DNA of 64,000 nt from Petaurus breviceps papuanus. Taxonomy: Eukaryota > Chordata > Mammalia > Diprotodontia > Petauridae. Positions 55,575 to 64,000 of the stretch are shown here, piece by piece. The position numbers and the translations under genes are program-made. The stretch lies in assembly GCA_028583685.1 (NCBI GenBank), contig JAMXIF010000051.1:49298623-49362622 (forward strand). Reading direction: 5' to 3'. Position 1 is the stretch's first letter. Each line of letters opens with the position of its first letter. The notes below the pieces were generated by a model. That model did not search any database. It had not been told where the DNA came from and worked only from the letters and a program-made list of their open reading frames with translations.

Positions 55575-55950
55575 GACTCTTCCCCTGCTTCACCTCATGT
55601 ACCCAATCATCTGGCAAGCCCTATTCATTATTCATCCACAATGTCTTTCATCTGTCCCTTTAACTCTCACTGAACCATCCCAATAAAAGCCCTCATCACG
55701 TCATCTCCCCTCAACTTTTCCACTAGTCTTCAATTGACCTCTCTGCCTCAAGTCTCTTTGCACTCAAAGTCCAATCCATCCTCCTCACAGCTGTCAAGAT
55801 GACGTTCTTTAAGCACAGGTCAGACCATGTAACTCCCATACTCAATACTCTTCAGATGATGCCTATTACCCCAAGGACAACATACCTACTCTTGCATTTG
55901 GCATTTAAAGTCCACTTGACTTCAGCCCACCTCATTTACCTTTATTGCAT

Positions 55951-56439
55951 AAAAGAGAACTGGTGAGGCCTTAGTATAAAAGATCAGAGCCTTCTTCATG
56001 GAAACCTCAGAGGTCTTAAAAACAAATTTTCTTTGTTATTCCAGTTAGATCTCATTGGATTCCCAGAGCAATTCAGTCACTTTGCTTTGTTTAAAAGCTA
56101 GAAAATCTTAAGGGTATTAATTTCAGATTGCCAGGATGTAGTTTTAATACCTTCCCCTGCTCCCTTTTGGCCTTATTGCTTAGATTTTAAGTTGATTAAG
56201 TTTCTGAAACCATGTAACTGTATAGTTAAATCAAGTATGTTATCTCATGAGGCTCTTAGCAATACCTACATGACCTCTAAGCACGGAGACATAATGATAA
56301 GCAGAAATACTGAGGAAATACAGGAAGTCTCTGAGTTTTCATTAGCCTGGGGACCTTCTTGCAAGGGCAATACCTCCACCAATGTAGATCACAATCTTCC
56401 TACAACTTACTGGTTGAATCCTAGGGAATTGCCAGAGAC
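55951..56439. other. No recognised feature
   Basis: Nothing assignable. Confidence 0.3.
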
Positions 56440-56545
56440 ATATCAAGCCTAAATGACTTGCCAAGGGTTACATAACAAGCAGATGTCCGAGATGGAATTT
56501 GGACCCATTGTCCCTCACACTGAGCCTAGTCATCTATCCATTAGC
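56440..56545 (-). mobile_element. MIR fragment, antisense
   Basis: 'aaatgacttgccaagggtta' and 'gatggaatttggacccattg'. Confidence 0.6.
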
Positions 56546-57379
56546 CATACAATGGAAATAAGAATGAAATCTTAACAATCCTTTTCATGGCCTACTTTCA
56601 AAACCAGAGCATTAACTATACACATCCCCCTTTCCTCAGTTTGCTAAATCCTAGCCCCATTTGTTACTTACTATATCCCTCAATAAGCATCCATAGGATT
56701 TTTTTCCCCAAAGGCAATTGCATACATTATTATTCTCATTCTCCATTTCCTTGGTAGCCTACTGCTTTGAAGGTCACTTGTATAAAACTAACCTTAAAAT
56801 TTTCATCTGGTTTAAATATTCCACTATTGCCTTCCACACCTCACTTCCAAGTCAATTCCCATTAACAATTTCTGCAGCTGCAGGCTCTGGATAAACTATT
56901 GATTCCATGTCTCTTTGCAAAAGGTTACTAACTTCATCAGCAGGAAGGACAGCAATTACATCTGTTAAAATTCACTTAGACCTCGTTAGACCCTTCCAAG
57001 ATATTTTTGTTTTCTGTCTATTTAATGGTATTGACATTTGTTTTGACCATTGTTCTGAAAAGACCAAGAGACCAAATTGTTATGGGATAAAATTACCAAA
57101 TTACTTGTCTGTAAGCCTTTAGTTCTGGGATACACAGTTGAAGCTAATCAAGCTGATATTTTTGGCAGCAAATTCTACACGTTGTATTACTTTGCTGGGT
57201 CCAAAGGCATCTAAATTCTGGAGAGTCTGGGTGTAGAGAGTAGTTGAGGAGTGATTTTGAGGCTCAATTAATAATAATTTGGAATGGAACTGAGAGAAAG
57301 CTAAGCAGGGTGCTTGGAATATTGGCAGAATTGTAACTAGGGTAGGGAAAATGGAGCTTTGCAAGGTTCAATCAACCTA
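56546..57379. other. No recognised feature
   Basis: Nothing assignable. 56907-57122 is an open frame without a recognised domain. Confidence 0.3.
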
Positions 57380-57560
57380 TGGATCAGAAATGGAAGAGAA
57401 TTTCAGTATTATCTATACCAGACCCTTTACTTGACAGAGGATGAACAAAGAGGTTTTAACTTGCCCAAGGATACATAAGGAATAAATGGCAAAGTCAGAA
57501 TTGGAACTCGGTTCCTTGGTCTCCTAAGATGGTGTCCCTTCCACTCCCATCATGCTGCCT
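57380..57560 (-). mobile_element. MIR-like SINE, antisense
   Basis: 'ttaacttgcccaaggataca', 'agaattggaactcggttcct' and 'ccactcccatcatgctgcct'. Confidence 0.75.
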
Positions 57561-57636
57561 CAGAGTCTTCATTTTCTGGTAAGAAAGATGAGGACTTGGG
57601 GTGGGGGGGAAGAATCTGCCAAGACCACCTCTTTGT

Positions 57637-57790
57637 TGTCGGTCATCCTTTGTTTGCAAAAAGGACCAATGACATCATAGGTGATGTCTTGACGTGTCTG
57701 AATTGGATTTAAGTGAGGCAGATTTGCACAGATTTACCTTTTGCACAATATTTGTGCAATATTACCTTTGACTTTAGCATCATGAATTTG
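57637..57790 (+). mobile_element. Unnamed repeat family, copy 1
   Basis: 'gtcatcctttgtttgcaaaa', 'aggaccaatgacatcatagg', 'gatgtcttgacgtgtctgaa' and 'atttaagtgaggcagatttg' align with 59607-59790. The copy diverges after about 57735. Confidence 0.7.
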
Positions 57791-57837
57791 GTATCTGTAA
57801 CAATCACTCCAAAATCATAGTCAAGAGGCTTTGTCAT

Positions 57838-58035
57838 ACCGTAGAGAGCCAGTTGTATTTGAAGCTGGTGGACAATGGATCAAATCCTGGTTCTGCCATA
57901 TATAATAGTGGTGTGACTTTAGGCTAATCATCTACCTTTTCTGGGCCTCAGTTTCCTCATCTTCAAAAGGAGGGTATTGAACCTAAGTAACCCCTAAAGT
58001 CCCCAATACCACTAAATCTATGTCCCTACAATAAT
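57838..58035 (+). mobile_element. Older MIR-tailed SINE
   Basis: 'atggatcaaatcctggttct', 'ctgggcctcagtttcctcat' and 'aaagtccccaataccactaa'. Confidence 0.75.
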
Positions 58036-58847
58036 TTCAAGTGCTAACGCACCTAAAGGGAATGTCAATTTGTAAGGTAAGAAACAATTTTATAAGGCCT
58101 GGCAGCTTCCAACAAAATCTCCTATAATATAAAATAGATTAAAAATCATGGTCAAGGCAATAATGATAGTCTTGGGAGGGTTTGGGGAGAATTTTTCAAA
58201 AGGCAAGCACATATGGTGCCTGTTCCAACACACAGTAATACCTCTGAAAAAGCCCTTTTAGATGTCTTATCTTGATTAAAAGTCATTTGGGGGCACTATA
58301 TTTCATGTCTCTCAAAATCATTTGCTGTGGTTGGTACTATTTATCAGTCTCAGATTCTGAAGTAGACCAGAAAGCCATGACAAGCCATAGCTCTTCTGTT
58401 CCGAGGATTATATATGTTAGACAGACCTTCCATCCTTAAAGCTGACTGTGGCCACCTTGGGATATTTTTCTCCAGGATATGCATATACCCCTGGAGAGTC
58501 AGGCTTGGTGGGGATGGATGAGCTCATTAGGAATGAGATAAGGCAGAAAGTTCACTCTATTTCCCTCAGATCATTTGAATTAGTGAAAACTTATATGAAC
58601 TCATTGGATCCTCAGCCTTTAGGATTCCCTAGAGCTTTTTAAGTTGCCTGTGAAAAACAGTCTGGAACACATTTTCTTTCCCTAGAAAAGAAGATAATCA
58701 GAGTGGATATTAATATGGTGGGAATCTAGGAATGCAGAATTCCTATAAGTATAGAATTCCAATTACACTATGGCTCCTTGACATCTGGATTTGGGTCAAG
58801 CCATCCCCTCCTCCTCACTCCCCAAGCATATAAGAATTGCCTATAAT
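58036..58847. other. No recognised feature
   Basis: The 64-codon frame at 58448-58642 has no recognised domain. No repeat is named. Confidence 0.35.
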
Positions 58848-59025
58848 GGGAGTTCTTGAACTTTTTTGAATCCTGGATCCCTTTGGAAGCCTGGTGAAGC
58901 CCATAAGCCCCTTCTCAGAATAATGTTTTAAAGTACACAGGACTATAAGGGAAACTAGTTATATTGAAATACAATGATCAAAATAGGTTTAAAAAACCTA
59001 CTCAAAGACCCTCGGCATGCTAGGA
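58848..59025. mobile_element. Non-autonomous hAT-like DNA transposon
   Basis: 'gggagttcttgaactttttt', 'tcctggatccctttggaagc', 'cttctcagaataatgtttta' and 'atattgaaatacaatgatca'. Same group as 16437-16675. Confidence 0.7.
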
Positions 59026-59534
59026 TCAGAATTTTCCTATTATACCTTATTTCTTCTCATCCATAATGATGGGAGACTTTACCTAAAAGTAGACAAAGTT
59101 CTTCCTATAAACTGATTGACCTCAGGCTCCCTGATGTAACTTCTTGATAATCTAAGGGCATTGAAAGTCCCAGGTATATAGAGTCTAGACTTCTCAGATT
59201 TGGTGGATTTCTGAAGGCCACACAGGTTACCCTGTCCTTCCCTGTTGACAAAACACGTTTCAATATGAAGACAAGAGGGACCACCTCCAGAGAAGTTAAA
59301 TGTCATTGTATCCTTGATCCATATCCTTGCTTGTTGGGGAAAAGTAAATATTCTTTTGTTAGTCATTCAGTGACTTGTGATTGCCACATTTCATCTCAAC
59401 CTCAGCTCTAATCTTGGAGAGTGTTCACATTAGAGCCATGAGGGAAATGAGATGGAGTAAATAATGCAAGTGCAACTGGACCATAGAGAATATAGAGGGG
59501 AGCAATGTAGAATTAGACTGGAAATGTTGAATGG
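59026..59534. other. No recognised feature
   Basis: Nothing assignable. Confidence 0.3.
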
Positions 59535-60115
59535 AGCCAGTTTGTAAAGAGCGTTAAATGCCACACAGGCATTTGTATTTGATCTTAGAAATATTGGTCA
59601 TTGCTGTAGCTTGTCCTTTGTTCTCTAAGAGAACCAATGATGACATCAAGAGGGTGACATCTTGACTTGCAAGTGAACTGAATTTCAGTGAGGCAGAGCT
59701 GTGCAAAATCCCCAGGCTCACTCTCTCCTCCAGAGTCATTAGTGTCCAGTAGTGAGACATAAAGTCAGGATGACTGATGATGGCCAAGGATTAGTCATTG
59801 GAGTTTATTAAATAGAAGAAATGGCATGGTCAAACTCGTACTTCTGGAAAATCAGTTTGGCAGCTGAGAGGAGGATGAGTTGAAATAAGGAGACACCTGG
59901 GGCAGAGAGACCAAATGGGAAACAACTACAATAATACCAGAGGGAGGTAACAGGCAATTGAATCTTAACCCGTAATTCTGAGTAAGGATCAGATGGAAGA
60001 GATATTGGGAAGGAAGGACTGACAAATGGATGGGGCAATGAGAGTGAAGAGCTGAGGATGACTCCCAGGTTGCAAAATGGGGGTGATTGGGAGGATGATA
60101 GTAGCTTGGAAAGAA
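59535..60115 (-). mobile_element. L2 LINE 3' region, antisense, split
   Basis: The left part (59535-59606) has 'gagcgttaaatgccacacag' and 'tgtatttgatcttagaaata'. The right part (59790-60115) has 'catggtcaaactcgtacttc', 'ggcagctgagaggaggatga' and 'gatgactcccaggttgcaaa'. Copy 2 of the unnamed family lies between. Confidence 0.8.
59607..59790 (+). mobile_element. Unnamed repeat family, copy 2
   Basis: 'tcctttgttctctaagagaa', 'ccaatgatgacatcaagagg', 'gtgacatcttgacttgcaag', 'cactctctcctccagagtca' and 'gtcaggatgactgatgatgg'. It sits cleanly inside an L2 copy, which shows it is mobile or was transposed. Confidence 0.8.
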
Positions 60116-60119
60116 TTGT

Positions 60120-60345
60120 CTAGAAAGAAACCTCTAATTTAGACCTCTGTCTTCTCATTATGTGACCAAGGTACTTAAACTTCAGCTTCAGTATTTGACC
60201 TTCCAGTGAATGGCTTGAATTCATTTCTTTAACTATTAACTGTTTGACCTCCTTGCTGTCCAAGGGACTCTCAAAAATCTTCTCTAGCACTACAATTTAA
60301 AAGCTTCAATTCTGTGATGCCCAGCTTTCCTTATAGACTAGGCTT
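60120..60345 (-). mobile_element. BovB-like RTE LINE fragment
   Basis: The minus strand reads VVLEKIFESPLDSKEVKQL, then SLEGQILKLKF and YLGHIMRR. This closely matches BovB ORF2 near its C-terminus (family: LEKTLESPLDCKEIK ... IGRTDAEAEA ... LG HLMRR). Nucleotides such as 'cctccttgctgtccaaggga' and 'gcttcaattctgtgatgccc' also fit antisense BovB. Confidence 0.85.
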
Positions 60346-60389
60346 GTTCTATTTGGCTCCTAAGGGTAGGAGCAGGGAACTAGAATTAA

Positions 60390-60600
60390 ACAGTAGTAGT
60401 ATGATTCAGTGGACAGAACACTGGTTTTATAGTCAATGACATGAGTTCATAGCTTATTTCTGATATTTATTATCTGGGTTACTTTGGGCAAGACCTTTAA
60501 CCTCACCTTTAATGCCACAGATCCATATCTGCAAAATGAGAGAGTTAGTCTAGAACATAAGCTCTTAAGGTCTTTCCAGTTCTAGATCTATGACAGGAAG
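60390..60600 (+). mobile_element. Older MIR-tailed SINE
   Basis: 'gtatgattcagtggacagaa', 'actttgggcaagacctttaa' and 'tctttccagttctagatcta'. Confidence 0.75.
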
Positions 60601-61534
60601 TTGAAAAAGGCAAACTTAAAGTTGACCTAAGGAAAAACATACTGAGAAGTAGAAGTGTCCCAAAGACGAGTGGTCTGTTTCAGGAAGTGATCAGTTCCCA
60701 TTTGTTAGAACTCTCCATCAAAGGTCACATGGCTATTTGTTGGGATGTCCTCGAGAGAATTGTTCATGAGTGCATTAGACTTTGAGGTCTATTCCAACTC
60801 TTAGATTCTGTGGTATTTGACCAGCAAATTAATCTCTTTGCCTGGACATTTCACCAACATTTCCAAATTTAAAATATTTTACCTGTTAAAAAAAACAATA
60901 AAATTGTCTTTATCTAGAAAAATAAAATCTCTATTGTCTTAGAAGAAACAGGTGGACATATAATGAGAAGTATTTCTTTTCACTAAATAATTGATACCCT
61001 ATCATCAGAACTAAGTATTTGCCATTTGGAAGCAAAAGAAAATGTTGTACTTCAAGCAATTTGGAAGCACTGTGAATATCATTATGTCAATTCTCACTTT
61101 TCTGTGCTAATAATTCCTGTGCCAGGAATAGCATGGACAACTGAAATCCACAGACAATCCAAATAACTAGTTTTCAACATTTTCTCCACAAAGGTGTTTG
61201 AATCACTAATGAGTGAAGAAAAATGACTGGTTTCAGGTTCTCTCACTTTTCCACAGTCACCCTCTGGTGGATATATTATTGAGTAATAAAAAGGCCAAAA
61301 AAGAGGAAGAGAAGCAAATGGCCCCTGTATTCCACAAAAGGAATTCAATCAATCCTTAATGATCAAGCATTGATTTGAGGAAAAGATACCCAAGATAAAC
61401 TAAAGAGGTTCCAGGGACTCCTACTAGAGCAGTATTGTGATCATTATCTTCAAAAGCCATGGAACACTGAGCACAACTCAAACACATTTTAGCTTTGATC
61501 AGTTTCCTGTCTCAGGATATAGAACATTGGGAAA
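60601..61534. other. No recognised feature
   Basis: Nothing assignable. Confidence 0.3.
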
Positions 61535-61840
61535 ATGGGGAGATTGATTGGGGAATGGCTATACAAAATGTGGTACATTGATGAAATGGAATGTTACTAC
61601 ACCATAAGAAAGTAAGAATCCAAATAATACAAAGAAGTATGGAAAGACATATTAGTTATTGCAAAGTAAAGTAAGTAAAACCAGAAAAATAATATATCTA
61701 ATGGCTATAAGGGTATAAATGGAAATATCAATAGCAAAACAATAGAAGCTGAATGCTTGTAGATTATATTGACCGAGTTTTGACCAAAACAAGAAATATG
61801 AGGAGTCATCTTCCTTCTTATTTTCATGAAGTGGGAAATA
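61535..61840 (+). mobile_element. L1 LINE 3' end, old copy
   Basis: 'gattggggaatggctataca', 'ggaatgttactacaccataa' and 'gaagcttgtagattatattg'-like text fit the end of L1 ORF2 and the 3' UTR. Confidence 0.65.
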
Positions 61841-61845
61841 TCATC

Positions 61846-62420
61846 AATCAATAAATATTTATTGAATGCCTTTCTATGTGCCACATACTGCACTAGAAGC
61901 TAGGGATACAAAGAAAGGAAAAAAGACAGTTCTTGCTCTCAGTGAACTCACAATTTGATGGTGGAGACAACGTGTAAACAGCTATGCAAGAAAAATTGCA
62001 GCTACTCAACAAAGAGAAGACACTAGAATTAAAGGAGACAGGGAACTGTTGCTTGTAAAAGATGAAATTTTATCTGGCATTTAAGGAAGCCAGGGAAGCA
62101 AGGAAGTAAAGATGGAGAATAAGAAAATTCTAGGTATGGAGGACAACCAATAAAATTCCAAGAGTTGGGTGATGGAATCTCTTGTTGAAGGAAGAGCAAG
62201 ACAATCTGTGTCATTGGAACATAGAATATATTTCTGAGAGGTGCTTTGAAGTAAGGGCTAAATGAGGGGCATAAGACTGCAAAGATGGTGGGAGAGGGGA
62301 AGGTCATAAAGACCATTGAATGCTATATAAAGGATTTTATATTAACTCCTGGAAATCATAGAGAGCCACTAGAATTTATTGAGTAGAGGCTATTAGAACA
62401 GTTCAGGCATGATTATGCAA
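61846..62420 (-). mobile_element. L2 LINE 3' region, antisense
   Basis: 'aataaatatttattgaatgc', 'tatgtgccacatactgcact', 'gaagacactagaattaaagg', 'aaggaagccagggaagcaag' and 'gagagccactagaatttatt'. Confidence 0.9.
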
Positions 62421-62429
62421 GCATAACAT

Positions 62430-62850
62430 TGATTTTAAAGATAGTATGTATAAAGATAATCTGAGGATCATAGGTTTTCCAGAAGAACACTACTGGTCCA
62501 ATTGAACAAATTAAATCGAACAATTCTAATGACAAACAATAAATCCTGAAAATGACTAGGAGAAAAGTTTTCAAATATAAAGGTGAGGAAATTTGAATAA
62601 TACAAGACTATACTTCACTCACTGGAAAACACAGAAGGGAATGGAAAATATATTCTGAAAAACAAGAAAACTCAAGTTGCAATCCAAAAATGAAATATCC
62701 CCAAATCTGAGGCTAATTATCAATGGAAAAATTTGGATGGTCAATAAAAGCATCATTTGAAGGATTCCTCAAAAAAAATGAACACATTATTTTTTTTTTT
62801 TACAAATAATCTAATCAAAAGAAACACAGAAAAATAAACAATTACAGCTA
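62430..62850 (+). mobile_element. L1-group ORF1 relic (possibly HAL1-like)
   Basis: The reading NLRIIGFPEEH near 62457-62489 matches the RNA-recognition domain of L1 ORF1 (family: NLRIIGVPE). Decayed text follows ('gaaaactcaagttgcaatcc', 'catcatttgaaggattcctc'), which I associate only loosely with ORF1-only L1 relatives. There are many stops. Confidence 0.5.
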
Positions 62851-62869
62851 TCAAGGAAAGCAAAAGTAG

Positions 62870-63522
62870 AGAAGCAGGACCTCCGCTAGGCTCCGGCTTC
62901 CACCCTCCCCAATCCATATAAGAAGGGGACTCTAAACAAACTTTGCAGCTGCAGAACCCACAAAATGACACAGAGAAGCTAACCTCCTGCTGAGGACAGC
63001 CCAGCAGGCCAGCAGGAATCTGCTAGCGCACTGCTCTGGGAACCCAGCCAAGCCCCACACAGAGGCTTTAGCCCGAGGGTGGGCCTGACTAGCCTCTGGT
63101 GGAGGGACCCCAGAGCAGCAGCTGTGGCCGTTTCCAGATTTGTCAACACATAGATGCAAAGGACAAAGTGAGAGGTCAGTGCAGTCTGGACTTTGGGACC
63201 CAGTAAGTGAAGCTGCTGAGATGCTGGCACAGCCAGCCAGCACCACGTAGCAGTTTCAGCTCCTGGCCTGCAGAGTGTAGGGCGAACAAGCACCAGTCTA
63301 AGGGGTAATCGCTCTTGCTTTAACCTTCTTGGATCGGGATTGCAGTCTAGGGTGGAGGTCCTAGGGTGTGTGTCTAGCTTGCCAGAGTGTGTGGAGACCT
63401 CAGAGAGGGCACCCATCGAATACCTCTGACAAAACCCCAGTATTTGGGATGAAAGCTCCCCTGTCTGGTGGGAGAGTCCTACTGTGGCAAAAAGCTCAGG
63501 GGTCAAGTGACTGAGGGGCGAC
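62870..63522 (+). promoter_or_regulatory. L1 5' untranslated leader (internal promoter region)
   Basis: A clear rise in GC from about 62880, next to AT-rich flanks. It has no sense ORF and leads directly to an L1 ORF1 start. A TATA-like tataag lies at 62917-62922. L1 leaders normally carry an internal Pol II promoter. That this one does is inferred from position and composition. The exact 5' end is unsure because the other target duplication lies outside the window. Confidence 0.65.
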
Positions 63523-64000
63523 ATGACCAGGCAAAGGACACAAAGCAGACAGAAGATTCCAACATTAGACTCCTATTTTGGGGACAAAAAGGAGCAAAGC
63601 ATGGAACAGGAATGAAGACAGTGAAGTCAGAACTCCTGCACCAAAAGCTTCTAAGGAAAATACAAGCTGGTTACAGGCCATAGAGGACCTTAAGAAGCAG
63701 ATAAGAGAAGTGGAGGAAAAATTGATAAGAGAAATGAGAAAAATGCAAGAAAATTACAAAATGAGAGTCAACAGCCTGACTGAGGAAAATACCACCTTAA
63801 AAAATAGACTAACTCAAATGGCAAAAGAGGCTCAAAAAAGCAATGAGGAGAAGAATGCCTTAAAAAGCCAAATTTGCCAGATGGAAAAAGAATCTCAAAA
63901 GCTCAATGAGGAGAATCATTGCTTCAGAATTAGATTGGAGCAAATGGAAGCTAATGACTTTATGAGAAATCAAGATGATATTAAACAGATCCAAACAAAT
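63523..64000 (+). CDS. L1 ORF1 protein, 5' part (frame-broken, runs off the window)
   Basis: ORF1p is the trimeric RNA-binding chaperone of the L1 ribonucleoprotein. The first ATG after the leader (63523) opens 30 codons: MTRQRTQSRQKIPTLDSYFG, then DKKEQSMEQE, then a stop at 63613. The neighbouring frame carries on from about 63611 as NEDSEVRTPAPKASKENT, then WLQAIEDLKKQIREVEEK and a long coiled coil to the window end. So one single-base frameshift near codon 30 splits the gene. The coil holds three tandem 21-residue units at 63779-63841, 63842-63904 and 63905-63967. The RNA-recognition and C-terminal domains would lie beyond 64000. The family is identified from the layout (leader, basic N-terminus, coil) and is fairly sure. 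Activity of this copy is unlikely. Confidence 0.75.

Larger units (their letters stand above)
55075..55950 (+). mobile_element. L2 LINE, sense, split by a SINE
   Basis: The left part has 'tttccacctgtatgccccat' and 'gaacttggcatatccaaagc'. The right part (55576-55950) has 'cctcatcacgtcatctcccc', 'caaagtccaatccatcctcc', 'cacaggtcagaccatgtaac' and 'gcatttaaagtccacttgac'. These match L2 upstream of the 3' end. Confidence 0.85.

Noticed and set aside
55136-55663. ORFs spanning the N gap
   Set aside because: They run through undefined bases, a GT repeat and a SINE, so they have no meaning as genes.

Overview
This window looks like non-coding marsupial genomic DNA. I found no host exon, promoter, tRNA, rRNA or CRISPR array that I can defend. 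The marsupial call rests on four things: dense ancient MIR, L2 and L3/CR1 copies; an L1 with a marsupial-style 5' leader and ORF1; a BovB-like RTE fragment with RTE-tailed SINEs; and several tRNA-like SINE families with the head 'ggcagctaggtggcacagtgg' or 'ggcggccaggtggctcagcgag'. Species and locus cannot be named from the sequence. Two runs of exactly 100 N (28749-28848 and 55337-55436) show a draft assembly.

Layout. 1-10 kb: a CR1/L3 copy split by a MIR and a young SINE, an RTE-type LINE fossil (3230-3870), L2 pieces, a DNA transposon inside a MIR, and a hAT deletion derivative that keeps the transposase C-terminus (9105-9660). 10-20 kb: SINEs, MIRs, L2 and L1 ends, an unexplained GC-richer block (13350-14520), and an RTE-like reverse-transcriptase fossil (17400-17720). 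20-29 kb: older SINEs, a repeat-poor block (21490-22010), and a cluster holding two head-to-tail SINE dimers (24508-24811 and 25818-26120) plus a mosaic monomer (26144-26301). 29-44 kb: MIRs, L2, microsatellites, an AT-rich tract, and a 175-bp inverted repeat about 98% identical between arms (39142-40103) built on an RTE-type LINE fossil. 44-53 kb: 5'-truncated L1 insertions with target-site duplications and a very long antisense L2-like tract carrying a fold-back hAT element. 53-64 kb: L2, MIR, an unnamed repeat family in two copies, a BovB fragment, and an L1 5' end running off the window with its leader and the start of ORF1.

Nothing here works as an operon or pathway. The functional links are between parasites. 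The BovB-like RTE has the same kind of 3' tail as the SINE at 18699-18928, L2 is the usual partner of MIR, and L1 is the probable source of machinery for the poly-A SINEs. The most novel items are the Alu-like dimeric SINE with diagnostic left and right monomers, the near-perfect inverted repeat, and three features of the L1 5' end: a 21-residue triplication in the ORF1 coiled coil, a PCNA-box-like N-terminus, and a long antisense ORF that starts at the same CATG as ORF1.
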